Shown here: one piece after another, positions 32,418 through 42,034 of the stretch | Layout of the letters: each line of letters opens with the position of its first letter | How positions within the stretch are numbered: the stretch's first letter is position 1 | Origin: an uncultured Muribaculaceae bacterium | GTDB lineage: Bacteria > Bacteroidota > Bacteroidia > Bacteroidales > Muribaculaceae | Length of the DNA stretch: 64,000 nt | Direction: 5' to 3' | NCBI GenBank assembly: GCA_910579995.1 | Contig: CAJTWH010000001.1 | Span: 80,884 to 144,883, forward strand | Program-made: the position numbers and the translations under genes | Notes under the pieces: generated by a model | The model's database searches: none | What the model saw: only the letters and a program-made list of their open reading frames with translations | Told to the model about the DNA's origin: nothing

Positions 32418-34859
32418 ATGAAAAATCAAACGGCCTTTATCGGGCTATGTATGATTTCGTTAGCTGCATTGAGCACCTCGTGCTCGGAAGAAGCCGGTGG
32501 CTTCGGCAGCGGCGAAGGTCGTATATTGCCTGCGGTCGACATCGACACCGAGACTATCGGCTCGGCATCGGCGTCGCCTAATTCAAGGGCGGAAGTGACT
32601 GACATCTCGAAAGATGACCTTTCTATCCGTATTGCCAAAACCGACGGTTCATTCCAGAAAACTTGGGATAAATTAGCCGATTTTGACTCGAAACAGACTT
32701 TCCCTGTAGGTGACTATACTGTAGAAGCCTTCTATGGCGACCCTACCGACGAGGGTTTTGAGAAACCCGCCTTCGCCGGCAGCCAGAACATCAGCGTGGC
32801 CGACGGCCGCACCACCTCGGTAGCACTCACCGCCACTCCCTCGAACGCCATGTTTACCCTCGACTACTCAGAGGCTTTCATTGACTATATGCAGGCCTAC
32901 AGCGCCGAGTATGTCACCGCCGCCAACACCATTGCCGTGCCGGCCGATGAGACTCGCCCTGTATATGTGGCTCCCGGTAATGTGACCCTCAATGTAGCCG
33001 CCACAACCCCTACCGGCAAAGCCGCCAACTTCAAGGTGGCCACAGTAAATGCCGAGGCCGGATATAACTATTGCGTGCACGTAGACATCAACGGCGGCGA
33101 GGCCGGCAGCGCCACTCTCGTAGTTACCTTCGACGAGAATCTCGCCACCGAAGTTGTGGAAATCGACCTCAGCGACGAACTTCTTTCTTCGCCCGCTCCC
33201 GAAATCACAGCCGAGGGCTTCGACCCCGCAAGCCCCATCGAGTTTATCGCCGGTTTCGGCACCGACGCCAAGCCTACCATGAGCCTTATCGCCATGGCCG
33301 GCCTCAAGAGCGTGACAATGCGCACTCACTCAGCCTCGCTCATCGCTCAGGGATGGCCTGTCGAAGTTGAGCTCCTCAACAACCGCGACGCCAATGTCAC
33401 CGCCCTCGGCCTCACCGCCCTCGGCCTGTGGCAGCAGCCCGACAAGATGGCTCTCGTTGACTTCTCGGGCGTGCTCGAGCATATCACAGCCAATGTAAAT
33501 GAGCCCGTGAGCACATTCGAGCTCACCGTCACCGACAAGCTCAACCGCGTGAGCGAGCCATTGACCCTCAGCGTCAAGGCCGAATCACCCAACCTCGTAC
33601 TCTCCAAGCTCGACAACTATGTGCCCGGCGAGAACCTGCGCGTCAACCTCGAATTCAACGGCACTGCCGCTCAGGTGCGCGACCGCGTGGCATTTACCTA
33701 CCTCCATGGTGTCAGCGGCATGACCCGCCCCTTGAAGGTGGTGGCCGTAGAGGCTGCGAGCCGCGCCATGAACTCTTATATCGTTACCATCACTACTCCC
33801 GAACTCGACGAGCCCCTCGACCTCACCGCCACCTGCGGAGGTGTGTCGAGCCGTTGCACCATCAATTTCGCAAATTTTCAGGTAGCCGGTAACGACAACG
33901 ATACCTACGCCACGCATGCCTACGTGACAGTTGCCGGCACCGAGGGTAACACACCCGACGTTTCAGCCATCAAATTCTTGGCTCTTGCCGCCGGCGACAC
34001 CGAATATAAAGAAGTTGCTGCCACCAACAATGGCACTTACTTCGAAATCAAAGGTCTCACCCCCTCTACCACCTACAAGCTCAAGGCACAGATCGGCGCC
34101 GATGTCTGCCGCACAATCACGCTTACTACCGAAGCAGCCGAACAGCTACCCAACTCTGATATGGAGACGTGGGAAATTGTCGCAGGTGGTTCTAAGTATT
34201 GGTGGAAGTCGTATCTTGGTTCTTCTTCCAATACCCCTTGGGGCTCTATGAATCTTGTGACAACTTCAGCCGGTGGCAGTGGAACAAATGCGTTTCTTCA
34301 TGATGGATGTGCATACGTTGCTCGTTCGGGTACAGATCGTACAGATGATAAACATTCTGGGACATACGCTGCTGTTGTAAAGACTATTGGCTGGGGTTAC
34401 AGTGATGCCAACGGCGGAATGAATGCCAAGAATCTTACCGTAGGATCGCTTCATCTTGGGTCTACCCCCACGTCAAATGGTGAAGAAATAACTTATGGTA
34501 TGCCTTTCACTTCAAGGCCTTCTGGTATGAGATTTTGGTATAAATATGCTCCCAGAAACAGTGCTGATTATGGCTACGTAGAAATTTGGGTGAAAGATGG
34601 AGCTGGAAATGTTCTTGCCTCCATGACAGAGAATATCTATGCACAAGGCTCCTACGACAAGAAAGAACTCATTTTCCCCACGTTTGTCAAAGGAACAGCG
34701 AAAGCTGCCTCAATATGTGTGATATTCCGTTCTTCAAATAATCCCGACTGCCAAACTATCTCAAACAGTAACTTGACAAAGCCCGGCTTTGGTAATCTTA
34801 GCGATGGAAAATATGAAGGTTCATTATTTTACATCGACGATATTGAATTAACCTACTAA
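32418..34859 (+). CDS. DUF4493/PCMD lipoprotein 1
   Basis: An 813-residue lipoprotein (lipidation at C22 in STSCSEE). The N-terminal part has a DUF4493 pattern (DLSIRIAKTDGSFQKTWDKLADF ... FPVGDYTVEAFYGD ... PAFAGSQNISV). Beta-sandwich modules follow in the middle. A C-terminal PCMD (putative carbohydrate metabolism) domain starts at about residue 576 (QLPNSDMETWE) and ends FYIDDIELTY. Probably exposed on the outer membrane, binding a glycan or another surface partner. Base composition changes sharply near 34145, at the start of the PCMD domain. First of three related genes in a row; the next starts 11 bp later. Confidence 0.8.
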   Translation: MKNQTAFIGLCMISLAALSTSCSEEAGGFGSGEGRILPAVDIDTETIGSASASPNSRAEVTDISKDDLSIRIAKTDGSFQKTWDKLADFDSKQTFPVGDYTVEAFYGDPTDEGFEKPAFAGSQNISVADGRTTSVALTATPSNAMFTLDYSEAFIDYMQAYSAEYVTAANTIAVPADETRPVYVAPGNVTLNVAATTPTGKAANFKVATVNAEAGYNYCVHVDINGGEAGSATLVVTFDENLATEVVEIDLSDELLSSPAPEITAEGFDPASPIEFIAGFGTDAKPTMSLIAMAGLKSVTMRTHSASLIAQGWPVEVELLNNRDANVTALGLTALGLWQQPDKMALVDFSGVLEHITANVNEPVSTFELTVTDKLNRVSEPLTLSVKAESPNLVLSKLDNYVPGENLRVNLEFNGTAAQVRDRVAFTYLHGVSGMTRPLKVVAVEAASRAMNSYIVTITTPELDEPLDLTATCGGVSSRCTINFANFQVAGNDNDTYATHAYVTVAGTEGNTPDVSAIKFLALAAGDTEYKEVAATNNGTYFEIKGLTPSTTYKLKAQIGADVCRTITLTTEAAEQLPNSDMETWEIVAGGSKYWWKSYLGSSSNTPWGSMNLVTTSAGGSGTNAFLHDGCAYVARSGTDRTDDKHSGTYAAVVKTIGWGYSDANGGMNAKNLTVGSLHLGSTPTSNGEEITYGMPFTSRPSGMRFWYKYAPRNSADYGYVEIWVKDGAGNVLASMTENIYAQGSYDKKELIFPTFVKGTAKAASICVIFRSSNNPDCQTISNSNLTKPGFGNLSDGKYEGSLFYIDDIELTY

Positions 34860-34870
34860 GTTAAAAATAA

Positions 34871-36160
34871 ATGAAATCCAATATATTGACCTGTGCAGCG
34901 ATAGCAGCTGCCATGATGGCGACATCGTGCGACGATAACTGGACGCCCGCCCTCGGCGACGACGGCCAGCTCGACCTGAGCTCGGTGTCGGTAATCAACG
35001 ACGACGCTACCAAACTCGTCAAGAACGAGCAGAGCCGTGCCGACGTTGACCTCAGCGACTATGTAGTCGAAATCTTCAAATCAGGAGAGACAACACCCAC
35101 CAACACTTGGGCTTACGGCTCTATGCCCGAGGTCGTTACCCTCGCAGCGGGCGACTATAGCATAAATGTGAAATCTCATGAGGTTGCCAAGGCCGAGTGG
35201 GAGCGCCCCTACTTTACCGGCAGCCAGACATTCTCTATCGCCACCGGCAAGATCACTCTGGTAGAGCCCGTGACCTGCAAATTCGCCTCTATCAAGGTGA
35301 CTATCACCGTTGCCGACGACCTTAAGGCACAGCTCTCCGACGACGCTACCTTTACCGTAATCGCCAATGATGAGGGTCAGCTCGTATATGGCAAGGATGA
35401 GACCCGCGCCGGCTATTTCGAGGCTGTGAGCGGCTCAAACACCATGATTGTAAACTTCAAGGGCTCTATCGGCGGCAATGCTGTGGAAGAAATCTTCCCC
35501 TTCGTTGACATCGAGGCCGGTCAGCACCGCGATATCGTGTTCAAGACCAAGGAAGGCCCCACTCCTCCGCAGCCCAGCGGCGATGTTGAGGACGGCGGTA
35601 TTTCGGTAGACTTTACCTACACCGACCGCGACATCGACGGTAATGTAACCTACGAAGAAGAGGTGATCGAAGGCCAGCGCCCCGGTCAGGAAGACCCCAA
35701 AGATCCTGTCGACCCGGTAGATCCTGTTGACCCGGTCGATCCCGTTGACCCGGCAGAGCCGATCAGCTATGATAAAGATAATTCGACTATTGATCTTGAG
35801 GGTGTGAATATCGCAACCGCAGATTTTGGTGTTGCAAAGGTTGTATTCTTGGTTGAAAATAAAATCCAAGATATGGATGTGACGATTGTTTCTGAATCGC
35901 TCACTGAAGAAGTCCTCCAAGAATTCGACCTCGACGACCAATTTAGTCTGACAGAGCCCGGTGAATACGAAGAGGCTATAAAAGGTACGTTAGGTCTTCC
36001 GTGTGGAGAAGAGGTAGTAGATAAAACTGAATTGACATTTGATATCACAACTTTTGTTCCTATGCTTGCTGCATTCTCGGGAGACCATACATTCAAGATT
36101 GATATCACCGACCAAAAGGGCAATACAAAATCATACGAATTGAAATTCCACGTCAACTGA
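34871..36160 (+). CDS. DUF4493 lipoprotein 2 with VDP linker
   Basis: A 429-residue lipoprotein (lipidation at C20 in ATSCDDN). The DUF4493 domain occupies about 50-240 (LSDYVVEIFKSGE ... LAAGDYSINVKSHE ... PYFTGSQTFSIATG). A (D-P-V) linker repeated about six times at 35706-35756 joins a distinct C-terminal domain (about 297-429) that is more AT-rich at the DNA level and ends TFKIDITDQKGNTKSYELKFHVN. The C-terminal part is not a PCMD domain. The gene sits between two DUF4493/PCMD paralogues with gaps of 11 and 15 bp, so the three are presumably one operon. Confidence 0.75.
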   Translation: MKSNILTCAAIAAAMMATSCDDNWTPALGDDGQLDLSSVSVINDDATKLVKNEQSRADVDLSDYVVEIFKSGETTPTNTWAYGSMPEVVTLAAGDYSINVKSHEVAKAEWERPYFTGSQTFSIATGKITLVEPVTCKFASIKVTITVADDLKAQLSDDATFTVIANDEGQLVYGKDETRAGYFEAVSGSNTMIVNFKGSIGGNAVEEIFPFVDIEAGQHRDIVFKTKEGPTPPQPSGDVEDGGISVDFTYTDRDIDGNVTYEEEVIEGQRPGQEDPKDPVDPVDPVDPVDPVDPAEPISYDKDNSTIDLEGVNIATADFGVAKVVFLVENKIQDMDVTIVSESLTEEVLQEFDLDDQFSLTEPGEYEEAIKGTLGLPCGEEVVDKTELTFDITTFVPMLAAFSGDHTFKIDITDQKGNTKSYELKFHVN

Positions 36161-36175
36161 TAAAACACTGCCACA

Positions 36176-38329
36176 ATGAAAAAGATACTCTACGGTTTCG
36201 CCGGCCTTGCAGCGCTGGCTCTTGCGGCAAGCTGTTCGCAAGAAGAGTCTTTACTCACCGACGGTGAGGGCTCTATCTCTATCCGCACTTCGGTGAGTAC
36301 CGATGTTGAGGTCGTATCGCGCGACCTCAACGACGACCTCGCCGAGTCGTGCATGGTGTGGATTTCAAATTCCAAAGGCCTCGTGCGCAAGTACGACAAG
36401 CTTGCCGATGTCCCCGCCAAAATCAACCTGCTCTCGGGCCATTATATTGCCGAGGCATGGGCCGGTGACTCTGTGTCGGCCTCATTCGACAAGCGCTGGT
36501 TCAAGGGCTCTCAGGAGTTTGATGTCACCAAGGGTCAGACCACTCAGGTGGCCATCACATGCACGGTAGCCAATGTGGTAGCTTCGGTAAACTATGCCGA
36601 AGGCCTTGAGGAAGTGCTCACCGATTTCACCATGACTGTAGGCCACGACCGCGGCAGCCTCACATTCGACGGCCGCGACGAGCGCAAAGGCTACTTCATG
36701 ATGCCCTCTACCGACAAAAACCTTACCTATACTCTTAAAGGTACGCAGATCGACGGCAGCGAGTTTACCCATACCGGCGTAATCGAGAATGCGCAGCCCG
36801 CCACCGAGTACGCTCTCACGGTGAAATACACCCCTGTCACCAACGAGGTTGGCGGCGCTGTGTTCACCATCATCGTTGACCGCACCGAAATCAAGGTCAC
36901 CGACGAGCGCGAGATTATCGCCGCTCCCAAAGTTGAGGGATATGGTTTCGACCTGTCGCAGGCAGTGTTGGGCGCTCAGGGCACTATCGGCCAGCGCTCG
37001 GTGTATATCACCTCGGCCCGCAAGGTTACCAGCCTCGTGCTCAAGAGCCCTGTATTCGAGAATATCTCCATACTTGGCGGCGACGACTTCGACTTCCTCA
37101 ACCAGAGCGAAGAAGGTAGGGCCGCTGTCAACAATGCCGGTATCTACCTCGAAGACAACAGCACCAATGCCGACGAGAGCATGCTCAAGCTGATATTCTC
37201 AGATGAGTTTATCAACAATCTCACCGACGGAGAATATGCCATCGCAATCACCGCCACCGACGCCAAAGGCAATGCCACCTCGGCAACGCTCAACCTTATG
37301 GTGAGCGACGCGCCCACTCAGACTCTCGAAGTGGACAAGAGCACCGTGACAATGCGCACCGCTATTCTCCGTGGCCGCACAAGCAAGGAAGTGGAGGCTG
37401 TCGGATTTAAATATCGTCAGGCTGGTGCTGCCGAGTGGATATATGTAGAGGGTACTGCTACAAGCCGCAGTATTGCCGCTGAGACAGAGTTTACTGCTCC
37501 GGTCAGCGGCCTTGAAGCCGACACCGAGTATGAATATTGCACTTCTTGTGAGCTTGCAAACGGAAGCACGTTCGATGGCGCAGTAGCCAAATTCACCACA
37601 CTCGACGGTCCGCAGCTGCCGAATGCGGGTATGGAGATCTGGAACTCTATCGACGGCGTTACCTGTCCGGCTACAAGCATGGATGATATGTTCTGGGACT
37701 CAGGTAACTGGGGTGGTAAGACTGCCAGCGCGACTATGACTTCCAATGTGACATCACCCAAGCATAGCGGTAACTATGCCGCCAAGCTTGAGACTAAATC
37801 AGCATTTGGCGTAATCGCTGCCGGTAACCTCTTTACAGGTCATTTTGAAGGTACCGAGAATGTTACCAAGGGTATCCTTGGTTGGGGTCGTCCGTTTACA
37901 GGCGAACCCAAGGCTCTCAAGGTATGGGCTAAATATACTCCCGCTAAGATTACCAAGGCTCCGTCGGGAACTCCTGATGGCGTGGCTGTAGGTGATATGG
38001 ATACAGGTATTATCTATGTAGGACTTGTTGATAACTCAACCGTTAGCTACAAGGATTATACTTGGCCGGTAATTGTACGCACAGCCGATCTCAACGGCTA
38101 CAGCTTCAAGAAAGACGGCGCCAACGTGATAGCCTACGGCGAGCATGTATTCTCCGAGGCCACAGCCGGCGACGAGCTTATCGAGATCACTATTCCTATC
38201 GAATATGTACGTCAGGGCGTGACACCCTCGAATATCGTTGTAGTATGCTCTGCCAGCCGCTATGGCGACTACTACTGCGGTGGCCCCGGCTCAACCCTCA
38301 TCGTCGACGACTTCAAACTCGTATACTAA
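36176..38329 (+). CDS. DUF4493/PCMD lipoprotein 3
   Basis: A 717-residue lipoprotein (lipidation at C20 in AASCSQEE). It has an N-terminal DUF4493 domain (AWAGDSVSASFDKRWFKGSQEFDVTKGQTTQVAITC), a fibronectin-like module around 380-475 (VTMRTAILRGRTSKEVEAVGFKYR, GLEADTEYEY), and a C-terminal PCMD domain from about 482 (LPNAGMEIWNS) to STLIVDDFKLVY. The region about 37390-38080 is richer in A/T-ending codons than the flanks. Likely surface-exposed with the two upstream proteins. A strong terminator follows at 38347. Confidence 0.8.
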   Translation: MKKILYGFAGLAALALAASCSQEESLLTDGEGSISIRTSVSTDVEVVSRDLNDDLAESCMVWISNSKGLVRKYDKLADVPAKINLLSGHYIAEAWAGDSVSASFDKRWFKGSQEFDVTKGQTTQVAITCTVANVVASVNYAEGLEEVLTDFTMTVGHDRGSLTFDGRDERKGYFMMPSTDKNLTYTLKGTQIDGSEFTHTGVIENAQPATEYALTVKYTPVTNEVGGAVFTIIVDRTEIKVTDEREIIAAPKVEGYGFDLSQAVLGAQGTIGQRSVYITSARKVTSLVLKSPVFENISILGGDDFDFLNQSEEGRAAVNNAGIYLEDNSTNADESMLKLIFSDEFINNLTDGEYAIAITATDAKGNATSATLNLMVSDAPTQTLEVDKSTVTMRTAILRGRTSKEVEAVGFKYRQAGAAEWIYVEGTATSRSIAAETEFTAPVSGLEADTEYEYCTSCELANGSTFDGAVAKFTTLDGPQLPNAGMEIWNSIDGVTCPATSMDDMFWDSGNWGGKTASATMTSNVTSPKHSGNYAAKLETKSAFGVIAAGNLFTGHFEGTENVTKGILGWGRPFTGEPKALKVWAKYTPAKITKAPSGTPDGVAVGDMDTGIIYVGLVDNSTVSYKDYTWPVIVRTADLNGYSFKKDGANVIAYGEHVFSEATAGDELIEITIPIEYVRQGVTPSNIVVVCSASRYGDYYCGGPGSTLIVDDFKLVY

Positions 38330-38346
38330 TCCCCTCCCCACCAACA

Positions 38347-38380
38347 AAGCGGCGGCTCCCACCCGGAAGCCGCCGCTTTT
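38347..38380 (+). terminator. Terminator after the DUF4493 cluster
   Basis: AAGCGGCGGCT and AGCCGCCGCTT form an 11-bp GC-rich stem with a 10-nt loop and a T-rich tail. Confidence 0.9.
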
Positions 38381-38472
38381 GTTATCCGTCCATACCTGCG
38401 CATGGCTCCGGTGTACCACGGTTATTGAATTAATCCATGTCCTGCGGACATGGATAATACGCAAAGGTTATA

Positions 38473-38817
38473 CTATTCAAATTCAGACAGGTATTGCTGA
38501 ATTTGAGCACGCAATACCGGTATATCCGTGTTGATTACTTCTTTGATGAAATCGTAGCCAACTGAATAGTATCCGTGCACTAAGACATGACGCATCCTCT
38601 CTATCTGGCGCCATGGAGTCTGAGGATGGGAGTCTCGGAATTCCTGAGTCAGTTTATATACCGCTTCCCCTATAATCTCAATCAGTTTGACTATACCAAA
38701 ATACTCCAAAGAGCCCTCTTCTATATCTTCCGGGTGAGAGGCCGTACCTTCGATAAGTCTTTTTATAGCTTCGTCGATATGTATAAGCCTCTCTTTATCT
38801 CTAATAGCCTCTCTCAT
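38473..38817 (-). CDS. HepT-like toxin (RNase, DUF86)
   Basis: A 114-residue helical protein with the HEPN R-x4-6-H motif of HepT: R76, H81 and Y83 in RMRHVLVHGYY. HepT toxins are RNases that are inactivated when their partner MntA adds AMP to the tyrosine. The gene overlaps the upstream nucleotidyltransferase gene by 17 bp, as usual for HepT/MntA pairs. Lower GC than neighbours suggests horizontal acquisition. Confidence 0.88.
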   Translation of the reverse strand: MREAIRDKERLIHIDEAIKRLIEGTASHPEDIEEGSLEYFGIVKLIEIIGEAVYKLTQEFRDSHPQTPWRQIERMRHVLVHGYYSVGYDFIKEVINTDIPVLRAQIQQYLSEFE

Positions 38818-39106
38818 AAATAAGTATTTTATCGTTGTTTACAGATGTGATTGCAAAATCTTTAAGCCGACCGTTTTCTACAAGATCAACTTTTTTACCT
38901 AACAGGTCTTCCAGATCTGTAATTATCTTGCAAATAGACAGAAGCGACAAGGAATTGCTTTTGTCGTAGTCGACAAGAATGTCGATATCGCTGTCGGCAG
39001 TTTCTTCTCCGCGTGAATATGAGCCGAAGAGCCATGCGCGGATAATAGGTTGGCCTTTGAAGTAATCTACAATCTTCTGTATGTAATCTTTTGTTGTCAA
39101 CGTCAT
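38801..39106 (-). CDS. MntA-like minimal nucleotidyltransferase antitoxin
   Basis: A 101-residue protein with the GS-x10-D-x-D motif of minimal nucleotidyltransferases: G28 S29, D40 and D42 (FGSYSRGEETADSDIDILVDYD). MntA modifies and silences HepT. It precedes and overlaps the HepT gene. A TATATTTG -7 box lies at 39137-39144 on the minus strand. Confidence 0.88.
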   Translation of the reverse strand: MTLTTKDYIQKIVDYFKGQPIIRAWLFGSYSRGEETADSDIDILVDYDKSNSLSLLSICKIITDLEDLLGKKVDLVENGRLKDFAITSVNNDKILIYERGY

Positions 39107-39258
39107 GAGTTTCAGCTAAAGAATTAATAGTTCGTCCAAATATATTTCGGCGAACTGATGGCAAAAATAACACCTATTATCCGAATATATGAGCATTAAA
39201 TATTTTTTAACGTTCTTTCGGGTTAATAGGTGTCTACGCATTTTATTATGTCCGCTTT

Positions 39259-41418
39259 TCAGTAGCCGGGGTTTTGGGTCCAGCCGGGTGCCCTGTCGAG
39301 TTGATCGGCTGGTATGGGCCAAAGGTTCTGACAGGTTTGGTAGCCGCCGAGATTGTTTCGCTTTTGGAAAGCGAAATATCGGGGTAAGAACAGGCTTTTG
39401 CGCAGAGCGGCGATGTCATCGATATTGTTGCCGCTTACGGCGAGAGATTTGGCGTCGGCTACCTGCCGTATGAGGGCTGTGGCTTTGGCCGTGTTGCCGG
39501 TGGCTATATTGCATTCGGCAAGCGAGAGAAGTACGTCGGCGTAGGTGTAATAGCCTATCGTGTGGCCCGACATAACCTCGTCGGGTACAATAAGGTGGAG
39601 TATCATGCCGTCGTTGGGCTCGTATTCATTGCCGGGGTAGAGGCTGTAGCTGTGGCTGTCGACAATCTGCTCAAGAATGGTCATGGCTTTGGAATATTGC
39701 TTGAGAGCCATGTAAATGTTGGCCAATGCAATGCGCCATACGTCTTTCGACATGTTGAAGGCTTGGTCGGCCGTATCGAGGTAACTTTCGGCTTTCTTGT
39801 CCTTGAAAGCGTCTGAGAGCTCCAAAAGCTGTGCTTCAAGATAGCGTAGGGTGTAATCTGCTTCTTGCTGTGCAGGCACCGAAAACTCATCCTCGCGGGT
39901 CTCTGTGATACCTATCCGTCCCCATTTGTCTACCATCTCGGTGTAGACAATGGCGTTGAGAAGGCGGAAAAAGGGCGTGGCGTCGGTATAGCCGTAGGCC
40001 TGTAGGTTTTTGTAGATATACGTGTTCTGAGATAGCGAGGAGTATGCAGCCGCGAAAGCACTGCGGTTGTAGCGTCCGTAAGGCTCCAAGGGGCATGCAA
40101 CGTCGTAGTACTGATACATGCCGGTGTAGCCACGCTCTATATAGTACATCCACGATATAGCTTTTGCGAATCTTGCAAAGGTGTCGGATACCATCTGGCG
40201 GCCGGTATCGGCTAATTTCAGCTCGATTTCAGGGTTTGCTGCAAGAGTAATCTCTACCGTCGCTTGGCAGACGCCCATCATGTCGTAGAGCGGTATGGTG
40301 ACCGCCTGCTGATAGCGCTTCTCAGACTTGGCGACGGTGATATTGAGCACCTTATCCTCTAAAGTGCAGTCGTAATTTATGGGCTTGCCCTCGTCGATGA
40401 AGAATCTGTCGAAAACGGTGCCTAAGACTGGCTGTTCGGGAAGCATATCGTCTGTATCGACATTCTTTTCGAGCGAGAGAGGCACATTTGAGGTGACGGT
40501 GATGGCGGCAGTGCCACCATTGTGGTCGAAAGCCACCTCGGTCCGGGAGAGGGTGACTTCTACGTTGTCGTTGATTTCATTGCCGGCAATGCCGTCGTTG
40601 TCCCAGTCGAAGAAATAGCGCAGGTCGGGCACGCTGACGCTGATGTCGAAGAGATTATAATAGGCGGATACGTGCCATGATATCTGATCGAGATCTTTGG
40701 CTACTTTGTTCAGGCTTTGTCGGACAGCGGTTTTGTTTGCTTCTGTAAACTCGCCGTCGTCGGCAAGGTCTTGGCTGAGCGCCGAGAGATATTGTGTGAT
40801 TTCGGCGTCGGTGCGGTCGGCAAGTATCAACGACGATATGGCGATGAGTACGCCGGAGCCATCTGTGCCGGCTGCTATGGTCATATTCTCAGCCGGAGAG
40901 CTTTCGTAGGCCTGCAGACCGAATTGTGTGAGCAGCTCTTTCTGAGCCTGCCTGTCGGCTTGTGCGAAGCTCATTCCGCCGGCAACGAGCTTCTGTATTC
41001 GTGCGGCCTTCAGGTGGGTGAGGATGTTTACATTTACGGTAGTTCGGTCGGAAAGGTCGGCGTATGCGGTGAGGTGGAGGGTGCCGGAGGAGTAGTCGCC
41101 GGTTACTTCGTTGAAATAGTATCCGTCGGCGCTGAGGCGAACGAATTGCGATTCAAGCTCTATCTCGCCGAGGTCGAAAGTGCCGGTATTGTCGGCTATC
41201 TCGCCCTCGAAAATAGTTCCGGTGGCTGCAAAAGAGGCGTTGAGGGGCTGTACGCTGATTGAGGATCCGCGGACAAACGGGCCTTTCTCAACCTTGCCCG
41301 AAAGGCTATATTTGCCCGATTCGGGTTGTTGGCGGCCCCCGGGCTCGTCGGTCTTCTCAGTACAAGCGCATAAAAGGACGAGAGAAGCAAGAGAATAGAG
41401 TAAAGATTTGAAGGTCAT
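39259..41418 (-). CDS. SusD/RagB-like lipoprotein with extra N-terminal domain
   Basis: A 719-residue lipoprotein (lipidation at C19 in LCACTEK). Residues about 35-270 are a separate beta-rich plus helical region (KYSLSGKVEKGPFVRGSSISVQPL ... VNILTHLKAARIQKLVAGGMSFAQA) of the kind seen in surface-adhesin-like proteins. A BACON-like beta domain follows (about 280-390). The SusD-like TPR part (about 400-719) ends in the family hallmark LWPIPADQLDRAPGWTQNPGY. SusD proteins bind glycans with a SusC porin, but no SusC gene is next to this one. The substrate cannot be predicted. Unusual architecture for a SusD homologue. Confidence 0.85.
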   Translation of the reverse strand: MTFKSLLYSLASLVLLCACTEKTDEPGGRQQPESGKYSLSGKVEKGPFVRGSSISVQPLNASFAATGTIFEGEIADNTGTFDLGEIELESQFVRLSADGYYFNEVTGDYSSGTLHLTAYADLSDRTTVNVNILTHLKAARIQKLVAGGMSFAQADRQAQKELLTQFGLQAYESSPAENMTIAAGTDGSGVLIAISSLILADRTDAEITQYLSALSQDLADDGEFTEANKTAVRQSLNKVAKDLDQISWHVSAYYNLFDISVSVPDLRYFFDWDNDGIAGNEINDNVEVTLSRTEVAFDHNGGTAAITVTSNVPLSLEKNVDTDDMLPEQPVLGTVFDRFFIDEGKPINYDCTLEDKVLNITVAKSEKRYQQAVTIPLYDMMGVCQATVEITLAANPEIELKLADTGRQMVSDTFARFAKAISWMYYIERGYTGMYQYYDVACPLEPYGRYNRSAFAAAYSSLSQNTYIYKNLQAYGYTDATPFFRLLNAIVYTEMVDKWGRIGITETREDEFSVPAQQEADYTLRYLEAQLLELSDAFKDKKAESYLDTADQAFNMSKDVWRIALANIYMALKQYSKAMTILEQIVDSHSYSLYPGNEYEPNDGMILHLIVPDEVMSGHTIGYYTYADVLLSLAECNIATGNTAKATALIRQVADAKSLAVSGNNIDDIAALRKSLFLPRYFAFQKRNNLGGYQTCQNLWPIPADQLDRAPGWTQNPGY

Positions 41419-41450
41419 TATGGAAGTGGAATGAATGGTTTAGGGTGATG

Positions 41451-42005
41451 TCAATCGTTTTTGCGGCAGGAGATTCTTGCCTTATACATCTGCTCTTTTA
41501 TACCGCCGTTTTGCAGAAAATCTTGTTTTACCAATTCAATGAGTTTGCCTATCATGGAGATGGTTTGATGAATGAGAGTCACCATAAGGTTGCAATATTC
41601 CTCGTCGTTCATCTTCGGAGCAAGGCTCATGTAGAAATTGGTATCGTTGTTTGTGGCGCATGTACTGCGCAGGTTATTCATTCGTTGGTGGTTCATATCC
41701 CAGATGGGGATTCCACGAGTCCGCATGAAATCGAGGTAGTCATTGAGCAGTTCGTGCAGGCTTCCTTTTGCTACTCCATAGAGTTTTATCTCCATTTCTG
41801 CAGAAGAGCCGGCATCAGATCGGCCTTCTACGATATTCTGCTTTCCGCTTCTTGCGGCCTGCAACATCTGGTCATGTGTCCTGTCGCTTTTTGCTATATG
41901 CCCTTTGAGAAAGAAGTATGTAAGGTCATATATTGCCTCAGCCTTTTGAAATGCGTATAACTTCCTATAGCTCGATTTTGGCTTCGCGAAGTCAGGCGTT
42001 GGCAT
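41451..42005 (-). CDS. Four-helix-bundle protein (23S rRNA IVP/Avd-like)
   Basis: A 184-residue helical protein of the four-helix-bundle family (YRKLYAFQKAEAIYDLTYFF ... RTHDQMLQAARSGKQNIVEG ... EMEIKLYGVAKGSLHELLNDYLDF). Relatives include proteins encoded in 23S rRNA intervening sequences and the Avd accessory protein of diversity-generating retroelements; no reverse transcriptase is present here. Function is unknown. A five-copy 9-bp repeat lies just upstream of the start codon. Confidence 0.8.
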   Translation of the reverse strand: MPTPDFAKPKSSYRKLYAFQKAEAIYDLTYFFLKGHIAKSDRTHDQMLQAARSGKQNIVEGRSDAGSSAEMEIKLYGVAKGSLHELLNDYLDFMRTRGIPIWDMNHQRMNNLRSTCATNNDTNFYMSLAPKMNDEEYCNLMVTLIHQTISMIGKLIELVKQDFLQNGGIKEQMYKARISCRKND

Positions 42006-42034
42006 AGATATTGTGGCTTTTGAGGATTATTAAT

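Noticed and set aside
41451..42005. Diversity-generating retroelement
   Set aside because: The four-helix protein resembles Avd, but there is no reverse transcriptase or template/variable repeat pair in the window.
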